From an uncultured Robinsoniella sp. (lineage in GTDB: Bacteria; Bacillota; Clostridia; Lachnospirales; Lachnospiraceae), in NCBI GenBank assembly GCA_900540475.1, contig UQGG01000039.1:6766-70765 (forward strand): DNA of 64,000 nucleotides, read 5' to 3'. A program made the translations under genes and the position numbers. How positions within the stretch are numbered: the first letter of the stretch is position 1; the number at the start of each line of letters is the position of its first letter. Positions 42,856 through 53,280 of this stretch are shown one piece after another. The notes beneath the pieces are model-generated. The model had not been told where the DNA came from and did no database searches. It saw only the letters and a program-made list of their open reading frames with translations.

Positions 42856-43938
42856 TTACAGGTTCTCCTCTTCGAATTTCTTCATAAATTCCACTAATTT
42901 TTCAACACCTTCAATTGGCATTGCATTATAGATGCTGGCCCTCATTCCACCTACGGATCTGTGTCCTTTCAGGTTCTCAAATCCTGCTGCTTTTGCTGCT
43001 TTTACAAACTTCGCATCTAACTCGTCATTTCCGGTAACAAATGGGACATTCATGAGAGAACGGTCCTCTTTTACTACCGTTCCTTTGAATAATCTGCTGT
43101 TATCCAGGAAGTCATAGAGGATTGCTGCTTTCTTTTCATTATGTAATTTCATTGCATCCAAACCGCCCATTTTCTTCAGCCATTTGAATACTTTGCCGCA
43201 CATATAAATGCAATAGCTGTTTGGTGTATTGTAAAGAGATTTTGCATCCGCATGTGTCTTATACTGCAGCATGGTTGGTGTTCCAGAAAGGGTGTCTTCC
43301 GTAATCAGATCTTCCCGGATGATAACAATTACCATACCTGCAGGACCGATATTTTTCTGAACGCCGCCATAAATAATTCCATATTTAGTCACATCAACCG
43401 GTTCTGATAAGAAACAGGAAGAAACATCTGCTACCAGAGTTTTGCCTTTTGTATTTGGCAAGGTCTTAAACTTCGTCCCGTAAATTGTGTTATTCTCACA
43501 GATATATACATAATCTGCGTCTTCACTGATCGGTAAATCAGAGCAGTCCGGAATATAGGAAAATGTCTGATCCTCAGAAGTGGCAATTTTATTCGCTTTG
43601 CCGTACTTCTGTGCTTCCTGGTAAGCTTTTTTCGCCCACTGGCCTGTAACAATATAATCTGCAACTTTATTCTTCATCAGATTCATTGGTATCATGGCAA
43701 ACTGCTGTGACGCACCGCCCTGCAAAAACAGTACCTTATAATTGTCCGGTATCTTCATCAGATCGCGTAAATCCTGTTCTGCATCACAGATAATTTCATC
43801 AAAAACCTGAGATCGGTGACTCATTTCCATTACGGACATTCCGGACCCCTTATAGTCCAGCATCTCTGCTGCTGCTTCCTTAAGTACTTCTTCCGGTAAT
43901 ACTGCCGGACCCGCTGAAAAATTGTACACTCTGCTCAC
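42856..43938 (-). CDS. serC: phosphoserine aminotransferase
   Basis: 360 residues starting at GTG 43938, which has AGGAGG 8 bases upstream and gives the usual N-terminus (SRVYNFSAGPAVLPEEVL); an upstream GTG at 43965 lies before that site. A PLP enzyme that converts 3-phosphohydroxypyruvate and glutamate to phosphoserine. Motifs: LFLQGGASQQFAMIP, VADVSSCFLSEPVDV, and the PLP lysine in YGGVQKNIGPAGMVIV. No serB is visible in the window. Confidence 0.95.
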   Translation of the reverse strand: MSRVYNFSAGPAVLPEEVLKEAAAEMLDYKGSGMSVMEMSHRSQVFDEIICDAEQDLRDLMKIPDNYKVLFLQGGASQQFAMIPMNLMKNKVADYIVTGQWAKKAYQEAQKYGKANKIATSEDQTFSYIPDCSDLPISEDADYVYICENNTIYGTKFKTLPNTKGKTLVADVSSCFLSEPVDVTKYGIIYGGVQKNIGPAGMVIVIIREDLITEDTLSGTPTMLQYKTHADAKSLYNTPNSYCIYMCGKVFKWLKKMGGLDAMKLHNEKKAAILYDFLDNSRLFKGTVVKEDRSLMNVPFVTGNDELDAKFVKAAKAAGFENLKGHRSVGGMRASIYNAMPIEGVEKLVEFMKKFEEENL

Positions 43939-44042
43939 TTTTGTTTCCTCCTCATATTTAAACACTTTTTTACTTTACCATCCTAAATTGGACTCATAAG
44001 CACTATTTTATCGCTATGCTAAAAAATAGTCAATAGGTTATT

Positions 44043-45716
44043 TTATTTTAAATCATCCTGGTCAAATGCTTCTTCAATCGCCGCACCCGCCGGTACCATT
44101 GGGAATACTTTATCATCGCAGTCGATCTGGCAGTCGATGACAACCGGTCTTCCAAGAGCAATTGCTTTTTCAAGAGCCGGCGCTACTTCTTCTTTTTTTG
44201 TAACGCGGATTCCTTCCGCTCCCATGGCTTCTGCCAATTTCACAAAATCTACAGCGTCATTTAATATGGTATGTGAATAACGCTTTTCATAGAACAATGT
44301 CTGCCACTGGCGCACCATTCCAAGAACGTGATTGTTAATAACAACCTGAATAATCGGAATATTATATCTGGCTGCCGTAGCAATTTCATTCATATTCATA
44401 CGGAAACAGCCGTCTCCTGCAATATTTATGACAGTCTTATCCGGGCATCCAAGCTTCGCACCCAGGCTGGCACCCAGACCGTATCCCATGGTTCCAAGCC
44501 CACCTGAAGTTATAAACGTGCGGGGCTTTTTGTATTTGTAATACTGTGCCGCCCACATCTGATGCTGTCCGACTTCTGTGGTAATCACCGCATCCCCTTT
44601 GGTAACGCGGTAGATTTCTTCTACAATATAAGGACCGGTTAAGCCTTCTTCGTTATATTTTAACGGAAATCTCTGCTTCAGATCTGCAATCTGAGCCAGC
44701 CATTCGTCATGGCGGTGCTCTTCAATCCTTGTATTTAATCTCTTTAATACTTCTTTTACATCACCGATAATACTTTCATTTACAATGATGTTTTTATTGA
44801 TTTCAGCCGGATCTACATCGATCTGTATGATCTTCGCATTTTTGGCAAAGCTGTCAGCCTTTCCCACAACGCGGTCACTGAATCTGGCGCCAATGGTGAT
44901 TAAAAGGTCACACTGGGTAACTCCAAAGTTCGAGGTCTTCGTTCCATGCATTCCCAGCATACCGCAGTACAGCTCACTGGTTCCGTCAAATGCGCCTTTA
45001 CCCATCAGGGTATCTGCAACCGGTGCATGCACTTTTTCCACAAATTCATTTAATTCTTCCGATGCTTCTGCAATTACCGCTCCGCCGCCTACGAATACAA
45101 ATGGTTTTTTACATTTATTAATTAAGGCGATGACTGCTTCCAGATCATCTTCTTTAATATAGTCTGTTTTACGTTCAATGGGTTCCGGTTTCACCATTTC
45201 ATATTCTGATTCATTTGCAGTAACGTCTTTGGTTATATCTATCAGAACCGGTCCCGGTCTTCCTTCTTTTGCGATGATAAATGCACGGCGGATGGTCTCA
45301 GCCAGTTTTTCTACATCTTTTACAATAAAGTTATGTTTGGTAATGGGCATTGTCACACCTGCAATGTCAATTTCCTGAAAACTGTCCCTGCCAAGGAGGG
45401 GTACCGCAACATTTGCTGTAATTGCCACCATGGGCACAGAATCCATATATGCTGTCGCAATGCCGGTTACCAGATTCGTAGCACCCGGTCCGGAAGTAGC
45501 CATACAGACACCTACTTTTCCGGTTGCACGGGCATAGCCGTCCGCTGCGTGGGCTGCTCCCTGCTCGTGTGAGGTGAGGACATGGCGGATTTCTCCTTCA
45601 TGCTTATATAATGCATCATAAATATTGAGAATGGTACCGCCCGGATATCCAAATACGGTGTCTACACCCTGCTCTTTTAAACATTCTATTACGATTTCAG
45701 AACCTGTTAATCTCAT
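44043..45716 (-). CDS. ilvB: acetolactate synthase, large (catalytic) subunit
   Basis: 557 residues with the TPP-enzyme architecture: N-terminal YGYPGG-type motif (DTVFGYPGGTILNIYDAL), TSHEQGAAHAADGYARATGK with the catalytic glutamate, FAD-binding central domain, and the TPP motif GDGCFRMNMNEIATAARYN. It condenses two pyruvates (or pyruvate with 2-oxobutyrate) for valine, leucine and isoleucine synthesis. It lies 15 bases after ilvD. The regulatory subunit gene ilvN is not in the window. Confidence 0.93.
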   Translation of the reverse strand: MRLTGSEIVIECLKEQGVDTVFGYPGGTILNIYDALYKHEGEIRHVLTSHEQGAAHAADGYARATGKVGVCMATSGPGATNLVTGIATAYMDSVPMVAITANVAVPLLGRDSFQEIDIAGVTMPITKHNFIVKDVEKLAETIRRAFIIAKEGRPGPVLIDITKDVTANESEYEMVKPEPIERKTDYIKEDDLEAVIALINKCKKPFVFVGGGAVIAEASEELNEFVEKVHAPVADTLMGKGAFDGTSELYCGMLGMHGTKTSNFGVTQCDLLITIGARFSDRVVGKADSFAKNAKIIQIDVDPAEINKNIIVNESIIGDVKEVLKRLNTRIEEHRHDEWLAQIADLKQRFPLKYNEEGLTGPYIVEEIYRVTKGDAVITTEVGQHQMWAAQYYKYKKPRTFITSGGLGTMGYGLGASLGAKLGCPDKTVINIAGDGCFRMNMNEIATAARYNIPIIQVVINNHVLGMVRQWQTLFYEKRYSHTILNDAVDFVKLAEAMGAEGIRVTKKEEVAPALEKAIALGRPVVIDCQIDCDDKVFPMVPAGAAIEEAFDQDDLK

Positions 45717-45731
45717 CTGCTTACCTCTTTT

Positions 45732-47402
45732 CTATTTCTTTGGTATTTCCAGGATTGCGCCGCGGTTGCCGGAAGTAACCATTGCTGCATAGCGTGCCAG
45801 ATAGCCCGTGGTAATCTTTGGCGTTCTCGGCTGCCATTTTGCTCTTCTCTCTTCCATTTCTTCCTCAGAAATAACAAAGTCCAGTTTATTTTCCGGGATA
45901 TTAATCCGGATGGTATCTCCTTCTTCCACCAGGGCAATGGGCCCCCCTACTGCCGCCTCCGGTGATATGTGTCCAATCGCCGCACCTCTGGAGGCACCGC
46001 TGAAACGTCCGTCTGTAATCAGGGCTACGCTGGAGCCAAGTCCCATGCCCATAATTGCTGAAGTCGGATTTAACATTTCACGCATACCAGGTCCGCCTTT
46101 TGGTCCTTCGTAACGGATAACAACCACATCTCCTGCATTGATTTTGCCGTTCTTAATTGCGTCAATTGCATCTTCTTCGCAGTCAAATACTCTTGCCGGA
46201 CCTTCATGTACCATCATTTCCGGAGCTACTGCCGAACGTTTTACAACGCCGGAGTCCGGTGCCAGGTTACCCTTTAATACTGCGATACCGCCGGTTTCAC
46301 TGTATGGATTTTCAATTGGACGGATGACTTCCGGATTGAGATTTTTGCAATTTTCAATATTTTCTTTTACTGTCTTGCCGGTTACCGTAATGAGGTCTGT
46401 ATGAAGGAGGTTTTTCTTATCCAGTTCATTCATAACTGCATAAACCCCGCCAGCCTCATTTAATTCTTCAATATAAGTGTGTCCGGCTGGTGCCAGATGG
46501 CACAGATTTGGAGTAATCGCACTGATTTCATTTGCAATATCTAAATTCAGTTCCACTCCCGCTTCATGGGCAATTGCCGGAAGATGCAGCATACTGTTGG
46601 TGGAACATCCCAGTGCCATGTCTACCGTCAGTGCATTCATAAAAGCGTCTTTTGTCATAATATCACGTGGGCGGATATTTTTCTCTAACATTTCCATTAC
46701 TTTCATTCCGGCATGTTTTGCAAGACGGATACGGTCAGAATAAACTGCCGGAATCGTACCGTTTCCTCCCAGACCCATGCCCAGTACTTCTGTGAGGCAG
46801 TTCATACTGTTAGCCGTATACATTCCGGAACAGGAACCGCAGGTCGGGCAGGCCTTGCATTCAAATTCATCAATTTCTTCATCTGTCATATTTCCTGCAG
46901 CGTAAGTACCTACTGCTTCAAACATGCTGGAAAGACTTGTTTTCTGTCCGTGTACATGTCCAGCCAGCATTGGTCCGCCACTGACAAACACCGTAGGTAT
47001 GTTGACACGCGCTGCAGCCATTAAAAGCCCAGGTACGTTTTTATCACAGTTTGGTACACATACCAGTGCGTCAAACTGATGGGCAATCGCCATAGCCTCT
47101 GTGGAATCCGCGATTAGATCTCTTGTTACCAGGGAATATTTCATTCCAATATGCCCCATTGCGATACCGTCACAAACCGCGATTGCCGGGAATACCCTTG
47201 GCGTACCGCCTGCCATTGCAACACCCAGTTTTACTGCTTCTACAATTTTATCCAGATTCATATGTCCCGGTACAATTTCATTAAAAGAACTAACAATACC
47301 TATCAGCGGTCTGTCCATCTCTTCTTTTGTCATGCCAAGGGCGTTAAACAATGACCGGTGGGGTGCCTGCTGCATCCCTTTTTTTACTGCATCACTCTTC
47401 AT
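45732..47402 (-). CDS. ilvD: dihydroxy-acid dehydratase
   Basis: 556 residues from the ATG at 47402 (AAGGAGA upstream; frame open to 47459). It dehydrates dihydroxy acids to 2-keto acids for branched-chain amino acids. Fe-S ligand cysteines lie in [19 protein letters not shown] and [38 protein letters not shown] is near the C-terminus. Co-transcribed with ilvB. Confidence 0.95.
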   Translation of the reverse strand: MKSDAVKKGMQQAPHRSLFNALGMTKEEMDRPLIGIVSSFNEIVPGHMNLDKIVEAVKLGVAMAGGTPRVFPAIAVCDGIAMGHIGMKYSLVTRDLIADSTEAMAIAHQFDALVCVPNCDKNVPGLLMAAARVNIPTVFVSGGPMLAGHVHGQKTSLSSMFEAVGTYAAGNMTDEEIDEFECKACPTCGSCSGMYTANSMNCLTEVLGMGLGGNGTIPAVYSDRIRLAKHAGMKVMEMLEKNIRPRDIMTKDAFMNALTVDMALGCSTNSMLHLPAIAHEAGVELNLDIANEISAITPNLCHLAPAGHTYIEELNEAGGVYAVMNELDKKNLLHTDLITVTGKTVKENIENCKNLNPEVIRPIENPYSETGGIAVLKGNLAPDSGVVKRSAVAPEMMVHEGPARVFDCEEDAIDAIKNGKINAGDVVVIRYEGPKGGPGMREMLNPTSAIMGMGLGSSVALITDGRFSGASRGAAIGHISPEAAVGGPIALVEEGDTIRINIPENKLDFVISEEEMEERRAKWQPRTPKITTGYLARYAAMVTSGNRGAILEIPKK

Positions 47403-47433
47403 GTCTGATCTCCTTATCTGTTTATGATACCAA

Positions 47434-47466
47434 AGCGCGTTTGAAAATTGCTTTTTCAAACACGCT
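47434..47466. repeat. Dispersed short repeat, copy d (palindromic)
   Basis: AGCGCGTTTGAAAATTGCTT then TTTCAAACACGCT. The two ends are inverted repeats, so this copy folds into a hairpin between leuB and ilvD and might act as a weak terminator or attenuating structure. Confidence 0.55.
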
Positions 47467-47517
47467 CTTGACCCGGCAAACAGCCGGATCTGTCATTTAT
47501 CTGTATTTTTATATTCT

Positions 47518-48600
47518 TTATATTCTTTCTGCAATCAGGTCACCCATCTGCCTGCAGCCAACCTTCGTGCATCCCTCTGACATAATATCTCCTGTGCGGA
47601 ATCCGTCTTTCAACACCTGTCTGACAGCGTTTTCAATAGCATCTGCCGCTTCATCCAGATCCAGGGAATAGCGAAGCATCATTGCTGCTGACAAGACAGT
47701 GGCAATTGGATTGGCAATGTCCATGCCTGCAATATCCGGTGCGGAACCATGGCTTGGTTCATAGAGTCCGAATTTAGTTTCATTTAAACTTGCTGATGAC
47801 AGCATACCGATGGATCCGGTTACCATGCTTGCTTCATCGGATAAAATATCACCAAACATGTTTTCTGTGAGAATTACGTCAAACTGACCCGGATTTTTCA
47901 CCAGCTGCATTGCACAGTTGTCTACCAGCATGTGCTCCAAAGCCACGTCCGGATAATCCTTAGCCACTTCTTCCACTACAGCTCTCCAAAGCCTGGATGA
48001 ATCAAGTACATTCGCTTTATCCACGCTTGTAACTTTCTTTCTTCTCTTTCTGGCAATGTCAAATCCTCTTTTCGCAATTCTGCGGATTTCATTTTCGTCA
48101 TATGTAAGGGTATCCATTGCTTTTCTGACGCCGTTTTCCTCTACTGTCTTTCTCTCTCCGAAATACAGTCCTCCGGTCAGTTCCCGCATAATCATCATAT
48201 CGAAGCCTTCCCCGATAATCTCATCACGAAGGGGGCATGCTGCTTTTAACTCATCATAGAGATATGCCGGGCGCAGATTGGCAAACAGATTTAATTCTTT
48301 ACGGATTTTTAAAAGGCCTGCTTCCGGTCTTCTGTCCGGCGGCAGCTGGTACCAGGAAGACACAGCTGCATCTCCTCCAATGGAACCCATTAATACGGCA
48401 TCACTTGACTTTGCGGTCTGTACAGCCTCATCGGTCAGCGGAATACCATGGACATCAATAGATGCACCTCCTAATAGTACCTCTGTATAATCTAACGCGA
48501 AGTTATATTTTTTACCTGCCGCGTCCAGTACCTTTTTTGCTTCTAGAACAATTTCAGGTCCGATTCCATCTCCCGAAATCAATGCAATTTGAAAACTCAT
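47518..48600 (-). CDS. leuB: 3-isopropylmalate dehydrogenase
   Basis: 360 residues. It oxidatively decarboxylates 3-isopropylmalate in leucine synthesis. The N-terminus has [20 protein letters not shown], substrate-binding arginines appear in [20 protein letters not shown], and Mg/NAD segments in [20 protein letters not shown] and [20 protein letters not shown] promoter lies at 48636-48664. Likely first gene of leuB-ilvD-ilvB. Confidence 0.95.
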   Translation of the reverse strand: MSFQIALISGDGIGPEIVLEAKKVLDAAGKKYNFALDYTEVLLGGASIDVHGIPLTDEAVQTAKSSDAVLMGSIGGDAAVSSWYQLPPDRRPEAGLLKIRKELNLFANLRPAYLYDELKAACPLRDEIIGEGFDMMIMRELTGGLYFGERKTVEENGVRKAMDTLTYDENEIRRIAKRGFDIARKRRKKVTSVDKANVLDSSRLWRAVVEEVAKDYPDVALEHMLVDNCAMQLVKNPGQFDVILTENMFGDILSDEASMVTGSIGMLSSASLNETKFGLYEPSHGSAPDIAGMDIANPIATVLSAAMMLRYSLDLDEAADAIENAVRQVLKDGFRTGDIMSEGCTKVGCRQMGDLIAERI

Positions 48601-48635
48601 AGTGATTTCTTCCCTTCTGTATCTTTTTATCCATT

Positions 48636-48664
48636 ATCATAATGCATTTTTATGCACTTTTCAA
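48636..48664 (-). promoter_or_regulatory. Promoter of leuB with inverted repeat in the spacer
   Basis: Minus strand -35 TTGAAA (48659-48664), 17-base spacer, -10 TATGAT (48636-48641). The spacer contains GTGCATAAAAATGCAT, a short inverted repeat (TGCAT/ATGCA) that could be an operator. No T-box leader was seen. Confidence 0.65.
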
Positions 48665-48679
48665 CTATAATCCCTATTT

Positions 48680-51661
48680 TTACCTATTTTTTCCTAAATC
48701 AATGATCTGCCTGCGTACTTTTTCCGGTATTTCAGGTGGAATAAATCCGGGTCTTGCCAGATAATATCCCTGGAGATAGTCAATCTTTTCCAGGATCAGC
48801 GCCTGCATTTCATCTGCCGTTTCCACACCCTCTGCAATGGTTTTTATATCATGTTCCCTTGCATAAGTAACCAGGTGGCGCAGCAGCATCTGCTTATTTT
48901 TATCCTGACAGATTCCCTCTACAAGGGATTTGTCTATTTTAATATAATCCGGGCGGATACTTAAGAGAACTCCCTCAGAGTTATATCCGGTACCAAAATC
49001 ATCGATGGCAAGCTGTGCTCCCCAGGATTTTAATGCTTCTTTCTTCCTCTCCATTAGGGGTGCATCCAGTTTGTCTTCTTCTGTGATTTCTAAAACTACC
49101 CTGGACAGATATGCTCCGTACCTGGATTCAATAGCAGCGATTTCTTTTTCGCTCATACACTGGTTGGCAATGGAATTGATGAACAGTTTTCCGTTCCCAT
49201 CGGATGCATTTAGCTTGGCAAAGCCTTCCAGCGCTTTTGAAAATGTTAGCCGTTCGATCTCATGGAGCTTGGACTGTGCCCTCGCCAGTGTTAAAAGTTC
49301 AAACGGAGTTTTGATATTTGTGGTTCTGGGTCTCATCAGAGCTTCATAGGCAAATACTTCTCCGGTAGTTGTGGAAATAATCGGCTGATACATATAATCC
49401 AGCAGCTCTTCTTCGATCAGCTTATTCAGTTCTTCCTTACACTGCAGCAGGTAAGATTCTTTATTATAGATATCCACATTGAATGCTTCCATCTGTCCTT
49501 TGTTTGTCTTTTTAACCAGATACATGGCAAAATCCGCATACCGGATAAGATCATGGTAATTAACCGCATCCTTGGGATAAGCCGCTATTCCGGCGGAAGC
49601 CCGCACCTGAATGGATGTCATATCCTGGAAGGTAATCTTCGCATCTTTGAATTTTGCAAACATTTCCGCAAACTTCTGCAAAATCTCTTCCTGGTTCTGA
49701 TATCCATAGACAAAGATCATAAATTCATCTCCGGACAACCTGGAAATCACAGACTGCGGATCGGGATACTTCTTTAACACATCTGCTGCCAGCCTGATGT
49801 ATTCATCCCCATAATCATGTCCGTAAGTATCATTTACATATTTCAGATTGTCCAGATCCAGCATTACCATAGCGCCCTGTTTCAGCTTCTGAGGCTCTTC
49901 AAACAGACGGTCCAGTCTGGCACAAAATGCCCTGCGGTTAAAGAGATTTGTCAGAATATCATAATCTCTTTCATGCTCAATCTTGATCTTTTCCTCCATA
50001 TCCTTGCTGATATCAGTAAGTACCACGAGGGTACGGCATTCTTTGGTTACTACCTTGGCTCTCAGCCAGTAAGAATACTTTTCTTTATCTATATGCAGGA
50101 TATATACCCCTTCATTCTTATCCCTGCTGACCAGATAAGGCAGCAATTTCCGAAGCGCCGCTTTTACCTTCCCCGATTCAACATAATTTTCATCTTTTTC
50201 GATGCCCAGAATCTCACAGAACTGTTTCGTGCAGAATACTCTTTCCGGCTTCTCGTGATTGTACTCACAGGCACCCATTTTAATATCTGTCATCGCCAGA
50301 ATGGTAGACAGTTTATTGGCATTATTTGCAACCTCAACACTAAGATTTTCAATCGTTCCCGACAGTTCGTCAATCTCGGATACTTCCAGCCTTTCCAGAT
50401 GGATTGGTTTATCCGGATTCAGCGTTTTCAACTTTCTGCTCAGCGCCGTAATTGGATTTGTTACCAGTTTTGACACTACATAGCTTGCTGCAACACCAAT
50501 AAGCAGCGAGAGGATAATCATCACCATAATACTGGCGCGGAAACTATAGAAAAAGGAAAGCAGATGTTCATCGGAAACGACGCCAATTAACACCCACTGC
50601 TCATTTTCAAAGGGTGTATGGGTATTATAAAGTTTTATGGTCTGTACACAGCCATAGGTCTTCTTACCCTCGGATTTGATCGGGTAAAAAAAGTTATTGG
50701 AAAGGTCATCTTCCAGTTCCAGCTGACCACCGATTTCCGGAAACATCTGTTTGGACATAATACCGGTCTGGGTGATCAAACGGTAAGTAAGCGGTACTTC
50801 GTCCCCTTCACTTTCAATTTTCCCCATAGCAAGCACGTAACTTCCGAAGTTCTGGTTGTCCAGTTCCTTAAATGGCAATTCCGTATTCAGATAATCCAGA
50901 GACAGTTCCACCCCCATTACTCCAATTGGTTCACCAGCCAGAATAATCGGAACAGAATAAGTAATAATCGGAACGGAGTCACCTGCTTCGCTTTTATTTA
51001 AATAAAAAGGGGTGCTCCAATATCCGAGATCCTTACTTTCCATCTCCGGATGTTCTTTTGCCGCGTCAAAAGGGCGATAATAAAAGGCATTGTCCGAATC
51101 ACTTTCGTCCATCTGGAAGCCCGGAGTCCAAAAACGGTCCAGCGCAATGCGGTATTTATTCGTTATATAGGATGGTCCCCGCAGTGCCAGCAGATCCGAA
51201 TAATCTCCCGTCGTGGTTGTGGGATCAGAATCCCGGAAATAAATTCCGCTTTTGGAATCGCTTCCGTCCCCGTCAAATATAACAAACGCTCCGCTCACCA
51301 CGTTCCTTCTCATCATTTCCAACAGATAATCTGATATATGATTCAGAATTTCTTTGCTGCATTCGCTGTTCATCACAATCTCCTGAGGCGTCTTGCCCTG
51401 TTTCTGTAGAATTGTCTGAACTGCTGTCGTGATATCCTCTGTGGTACCTTTGACATTTCCCCATCTGGAAATCATGTCATTTTGCAGGGAATTCCTGCGG
51501 TTATTGACTTTTTCGCTGAAAATATGGAAAGAATTGTTCTTCAGCTTATCCATTGTCCCGCTTTCAAAAACAACGCAATAAATTAATCCTGCCTGAAATA
51601 GCATGACGATCAAAATTGGAATTAAAATTTTCTTCAATAATGATGTTTTTGATCTTTTCAT
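48680..51661 (-). CDS. dCache-sensor GGDEF/EAL cyclic-di-GMP protein
   Basis: 993 residues: membrane helix ~13-30, extracellular sensor domain (~35-365, dCache-like), second helix ~375-396, HAMP (~398-450), PAS-like segment (~455-555), GGDEF (~565-725) and EAL (~745-985). The cyclase motif reads SRLSGDEFMIF; the phosphodiesterase has AYEALMRPR, DDFGTGYNSEGVL and IAEGVET. Both domains may be active; no I-site RxxD is seen before SGDEF. It is 12 bases downstream of a solitary solute-binding lipoprotein gene, suggesting that ligand binding outside is relayed to c-di-GMP. Confidence 0.9.
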   Translation of the reverse strand: MKRSKTSLLKKILIPILIVMLFQAGLIYCVVFESGTMDKLKNNSFHIFSEKVNNRRNSLQNDMISRWGNVKGTTEDITTAVQTILQKQGKTPQEIVMNSECSKEILNHISDYLLEMMRRNVVSGAFVIFDGDGSDSKSGIYFRDSDPTTTTGDYSDLLALRGPSYITNKYRIALDRFWTPGFQMDESDSDNAFYYRPFDAAKEHPEMESKDLGYWSTPFYLNKSEAGDSVPIITYSVPIILAGEPIGVMGVELSLDYLNTELPFKELDNQNFGSYVLAMGKIESEGDEVPLTYRLITQTGIMSKQMFPEIGGQLELEDDLSNNFFYPIKSEGKKTYGCVQTIKLYNTHTPFENEQWVLIGVVSDEHLLSFFYSFRASIMVMIILSLLIGVAASYVVSKLVTNPITALSRKLKTLNPDKPIHLERLEVSEIDELSGTIENLSVEVANNANKLSTILAMTDIKMGACEYNHEKPERVFCTKQFCEILGIEKDENYVESGKVKAALRKLLPYLVSRDKNEGVYILHIDKEKYSYWLRAKVVTKECRTLVVLTDISKDMEEKIKIEHERDYDILTNLFNRRAFCARLDRLFEEPQKLKQGAMVMLDLDNLKYVNDTYGHDYGDEYIRLAADVLKKYPDPQSVISRLSGDEFMIFVYGYQNQEEILQKFAEMFAKFKDAKITFQDMTSIQVRASAGIAAYPKDAVNYHDLIRYADFAMYLVKKTNKGQMEAFNVDIYNKESYLLQCKEELNKLIEEELLDYMYQPIISTTTGEVFAYEALMRPRTTNIKTPFELLTLARAQSKLHEIERLTFSKALEGFAKLNASDGNGKLFINSIANQCMSEKEIAAIESRYGAYLSRVVLEITEEDKLDAPLMERKKEALKSWGAQLAIDDFGTGYNSEGVLLSIRPDYIKIDKSLVEGICQDKNKQMLLRHLVTYAREHDIKTIAEGVETADEMQALILEKIDYLQGYYLARPGFIPPEIPEKVRRQIIDLGKNR

Positions 51662-51673
51662 CTTACTTCCTCA

Positions 51674-53107
51674 TCAACTGGCCTGCGTTGCCTCCAATTC
51701 CTTCGTCAACTGACTCAGCCATGCTTCAAAATTTTCCTGGGTATTGTATTTGGCAATTGCTTCTTCCCGGTCTGTGCCATTTTTTATTAACGCATCAATT
51801 GCCTGCTTGTCTTCCTTGGCTTTATCCGATAAGCTGTATTCCAGCACATCCCTTGCCTCTTCACTTCCTTCAAAAGCCTTCGCTGTATAAAATTTATAAG
51901 TATCGGACATTTCAAATGCAATATCCAGTGTCTCTTTCATGACGGAATCGATTTTCCCGTCTTCATAGGTATCCAGCGTTGATTTCAGCTTCTCACTTGT
52001 CTTAGCTTCCTTTTTTACCGGAAGATATCCCGATTCAATGGAAAATCCCATATTCCGGTCTGTGTCTGTAAACCATTTCATAAATTCTACGGAAGCAAAC
52101 TCTTTTTCCGGTGTGGATTTCGTCACAGCCATACCTGCTCCCTGCTGAACAGCATATTTTTCTCCCCCGTCAAAAACAGGTGCTTTTAATGCCATTGCTG
52201 TCACCGGATAACTGTTGCTGTCATCGATAAATACTTCTTTGGGAAAGTAAGTAGCGGAGGTGGTTGAGCCTACAAATGCCAGAATATCTCCCACCTTTGC
52301 ATCATCGGACCGGAACTTTCCATATGCGCCGAAGTATCCTTTTATGTAAGGAACATAGTAGCCGTCCCAGATCTTTTTCATAACCTCTTTATCCAGCTGG
52401 AACTGTACTTTTCCATTTTCAACTTTAAAAATTTCCGTACCCAGCTGCCTTGTTCCAATCAGCATGTAATTCGCCATTGCATCCCTTCCAAAAAACGCTT
52501 TGCCTCCGGACCAGTTATAGTATTGTTCCGACACGTCAATCAATCCTTCCATCGTATCCAGTTCTTGAATATCTGCTCCTGTTTCCGCTGCAAACTTGTC
52601 CCAGTCCGTTTTATTAAGCATCATCATCTCCGTTGACTTCGCCGTTGGGAAAATTTTAAGTTCATTCTTTTCCCCCATTCTGCCTTCTTCTATATAAGCA
52701 GGGTCGTACTGCTCCAGCTCTTCCTTGCTCAGATAATCATCTAAATTAGCGACCAGCCCTTTTTTATCTATTTCATACACCGTATTGGTATAGCCCAGAA
52801 AGATGCTGGGCATATCGGAGGTCCCGACTTTCTTATTCGCCGTATCCAGTACCTTTTCCGATAACTCCGGAATACTTCCGCAGTTCTGTGCACTTACAAC
52901 AATTCCCTCTTCCAGTCCAACCGTGCTGTTAAATTCTTTAATCATATTGTCCAGTGCATTCTGCTGGTTTCCGCTGTAATAATGCCAGATGTCAATATTC
53001 ACCGGATTCTTTGGATCTAACTTCACTTTTCCTGTGGAGCCACACCCACTTAATGCAATTGCAAATAAACCTGCTGCGATCCCAAAAGCCAACGTTTTCT
53101 TTTTCAT
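51674..53107 (-). CDS. Family-1-type extracellular solute-binding lipoprotein
   Basis: About 477 residues (start at 53107 or 53125; neither has an ideal site). The signal peptide ends in the lipobox LSGCGSTG. The mature protein has the fold of carbohydrate-type binding proteins: NIDIWHYYSGNQQNALDNMI near the N-terminus, and EFASVEFMKWFTDTDRNMGF with GYLPVKKEA near the C-terminus. No permease or ATPase genes accompany it. Instead it precedes the dCache-GGDEF-EAL gene, so it may act as a sensing rather than transport component. Confidence 0.85.
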   Translation of the reverse strand: MKKKTLAFGIAAGLFAIALSGCGSTGKVKLDPKNPVNIDIWHYYSGNQQNALDNMIKEFNSTVGLEEGIVVSAQNCGSIPELSEKVLDTANKKVGTSDMPSIFLGYTNTVYEIDKKGLVANLDDYLSKEELEQYDPAYIEEGRMGEKNELKIFPTAKSTEMMMLNKTDWDKFAAETGADIQELDTMEGLIDVSEQYYNWSGGKAFFGRDAMANYMLIGTRQLGTEIFKVENGKVQFQLDKEVMKKIWDGYYVPYIKGYFGAYGKFRSDDAKVGDILAFVGSTTSATYFPKEVFIDDSNSYPVTAMALKAPVFDGGEKYAVQQGAGMAVTKSTPEKEFASVEFMKWFTDTDRNMGFSIESGYLPVKKEAKTSEKLKSTLDTYEDGKIDSVMKETLDIAFEMSDTYKFYTAKAFEGSEEARDVLEYSLSDKAKEDKQAIDALIKNGTDREEAIAKYNTQENFEAWLSQLTKELEATQAS

Positions 53108-53246
53108 CTTTTTCACTCTTTCCATATTATATTCTCTTTTTATTTAAGGATGCATATAGGGATTATTATATCATATTTTCACCAACTGAGATACAATTTT
53201 ATTTGGAGAAAACGATAATATCTCCAAGTCAAAAACCCCGCAAAAA

Positions 53247-53271
53247 AAGATACCGGATCACCCGGTATCTT
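53247..53271 (-). terminator. Terminator after yajC
   Basis: AAGATACCGG/CCGGTATCTT 10-bp stem with a 5-base loop and a 7-T run on the minus strand, right after the yajC stop. Confidence 0.85.
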
Positions 53272-53280
53272 CAACAATCT

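Noticed and set aside
48601..48679. T-box leader for the leucine/isoleucine genes
   Set aside because: Less than 80 bases upstream of leuB, with a promoter inside it; no room for specifier and antiterminator stems.
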